64,000 nucleotides of DNA from Chondrus crispus. Lineage: Eukaryota > Rhodophyta > Florideophyceae > Gigartinales > Gigartinaceae. The notes beneath the pieces are model-generated. The model ran no database searches. It saw only the letters and a program-made list of their open reading frames with translations, and had not been told where the DNA came from. This document shows, piece after piece, positions 63,906 to 64,000 of the stretch. The translations under genes and the position numbers were made by a program. Position 1 is the stretch's first letter, and the number at the start of each line of letters is the position of its first letter. The stretch is from assembly GCF_000350225.1 (NCBI RefSeq), contig NW_005178764.1, positions 170,993 to 234,992 on the forward strand. The letters are read 5' to 3'.

Positions 63906-64000
63906 ATGAAAGTCACCGTCTTCCACGGGCGACGACTGCCAGTGAAACTTAGACCTCATATACTCCGCCTTTCTCGCAGAGTTTTCGCTTATAAAACTTG
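63906..64000 (+). CDS. Possible start of a plus-strand gene, cut by the window end
   Basis: ATG 63906 opens a frame of 31 codons, MKVTVFHGRRLPVKLRPHIL and on, without a stop to the last base. It is divergent from the RING gene at a distance of about 700 bp. The residues are too few to name a family. Confidence 0.3.
   Translation, partial: MKVTVFHGRRLPVKLRPHILRLSRRVFAYKT

Overview
Organism. This is a eukaryotic nuclear window. It has short GT-AG introns with CTAAC-type branch sites, LTR retrotransposons, chromodomain integrases and centromere/mitosis genes. Host genes are very compact: few introns of about 95-133 nt, and intergenic gaps down to 45 bp. A family-2 carbohydrate sulfotransferase and a GH16 glycoside hydrolase point to a macroalga with a sulfated cell wall. 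My best inference is a florideophyte red alga similar to Chondrus crispus; no marker here proves the species. Layout 1-31.4 kb: a nest of LTR retrotransposons. A 5'-truncated Ty3/gypsy element (about 375-5438, 3' LTR 4972-5438) is followed by a Ty1/copia element (5680-31399, 121-bp LTRs, target duplication CGCAA). The copia integrase is split by a chromovirus, here called Gypsy-1 (7941-28786, 611-bp LTRs, duplication GATAC). Gypsy-1 is itself split inside its reverse transcriptase by a solo LTR (13057-13674, duplication CATAT) and by a second chromovirus, Gypsy-2 (13764-23716, duplication CTATC). All four duplications are exact, so the insertion order is certain. Gypsy-2 is the best preserved copy, with one intact gag and one nonsense codon in pol. 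Layout 31.4-34.4 kb: mostly non-genic, with a pogo/CENP-B-like DNA-transposon remnant. Layout 34.4-39.5 kb: four host genes. They are a carbohydrate sulfotransferase (+), a fused sugar-nucleotide dehydrogenase/acetyltransferase of the bacterial WbpB-WbpD type (-), peptidyl-tRNA hydrolase 2 (+, one intron) and a GH16 hydrolase (-, probably one intron). Three of the four could act on cell-wall or glycan metabolism. Layout 40.1-52.7 kb: DNA transposons. An inverted-repeat pair at 40.15 and 47.7 kb encloses a pogo-like element, a Mutator-like (MULE) transposase with a SWIM finger and a downstream Ulp1/C48 SUMO-protease domain, and a second, internally deleted MULE. Next is a piggyBac-like transposase whose catalytic core appears to be interrupted by a YqaJ/lambda-exonuclease-like nuclease domain. 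Layout 53.2-64 kb: host genes on the minus strand. They are an INCENP-like chromosomal passenger protein, CTP synthase, and a two-TM RING-H2 E3 ligase that I assembled from three exons. A pogo-like MITE sits between INCENP and CTP synthase. A plus-strand reading frame runs off the window end. How they work together: the host genes do not form a single pathway. The most unusual content is the domain combinations in the mobile elements and the bacterial-type fused sugar gene.
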